Shown one piece after another: positions 5,570 through 5,601 of a DNA stretch of 5,601 nucleotides (positions are counted from its first letter, which is position 1; the number at the start of each line of letters is the position of its first letter). The DNA is taken from assembly GCA_946405675.1 (NCBI GenBank), contig CAMJIC010000167.1, forward strand, positions 1 through 5,601. The letters are read 5' to 3'. Position numbers and translations under genes: made by a program. Under the pieces are notes generated by a model, which saw nothing but the letters and a program-made list of their open reading frames with translations, was not told the origin of the DNA and searched no databases. The DNA is from an uncultured Clostridia bacterium (GTDB lineage: Bacteria > Bacillota > Clostridia > Lachnospirales > Lachnospiraceae).

Positions 5570-5601
5570 GCTATGGATTGCGTCGGAGGGCCGCTCGCGC
5601 T

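Overview
The window is a stretch of a bacterial chromosome carrying three consecutive plus-strand housekeeping genes: the 3' part of murF (peptidoglycan precursor ligase), pth (peptidyl-tRNA hydrolase) and mfd (transcription-repair coupling factor). The proteins are Firmicutes-like, and the order murF-pth-mfd together with strong GGAGG ribosome binding sites and a fairly GC-rich coding style suggests a clostridial organism, probably Lachnospiraceae. That placement is inferred from gene order and protein style, not from a database match.

Layout. Bases 1-1167 hold murF, cut at its 5' end by the window edge. Bases 1147-1230 are a 32-bp tandem duplication (about 2.6 units) covering the end of murF and the leader of pth. 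pth runs 1225-1794. Bases 1795-1943 hold the most informative structure in the window: a 133-bp miniature insertion element (1803-1935) with GTAA-starting inverted repeats, flanked by an exact 8-bp direct repeat CCGGAGGA. GTAA ends plus 8-bp target duplications are the hallmark of IS66-family elements, so this looks like a non-autonomous IS66-type MITE. mfd follows at 1951-5508. The last 93 bases (5509-5601) hold no visible gene or clear terminator, but contain another copy of the element-end motif GTAACTGTTCA (5543-5553), possibly the left end of a second element that runs out of the window.

How it works together. The genes are co-directional with no terminator visible on the plus strand between them, so they probably form one transcription unit. 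They have no common pathway beyond basic growth: MurF completes UDP-MurNAc-pentapeptide, Pth recycles peptidyl-tRNA, and Mfd removes stalled RNA polymerase and recruits nucleotide excision repair. Both intercistronic junctions appear to have been expanded secondarily: the murF-pth junction by tandem duplication, which seems to have replaced an ATGA stop-start overlap, and the pth-mfd junction by the MITE, which inserted into the mfd Shine-Dalgarno sequence and regenerated it through target duplication. The coding content is ordinary. The unusual content is in these two junctions and the 3' flank. I saw no new multi-gene system.
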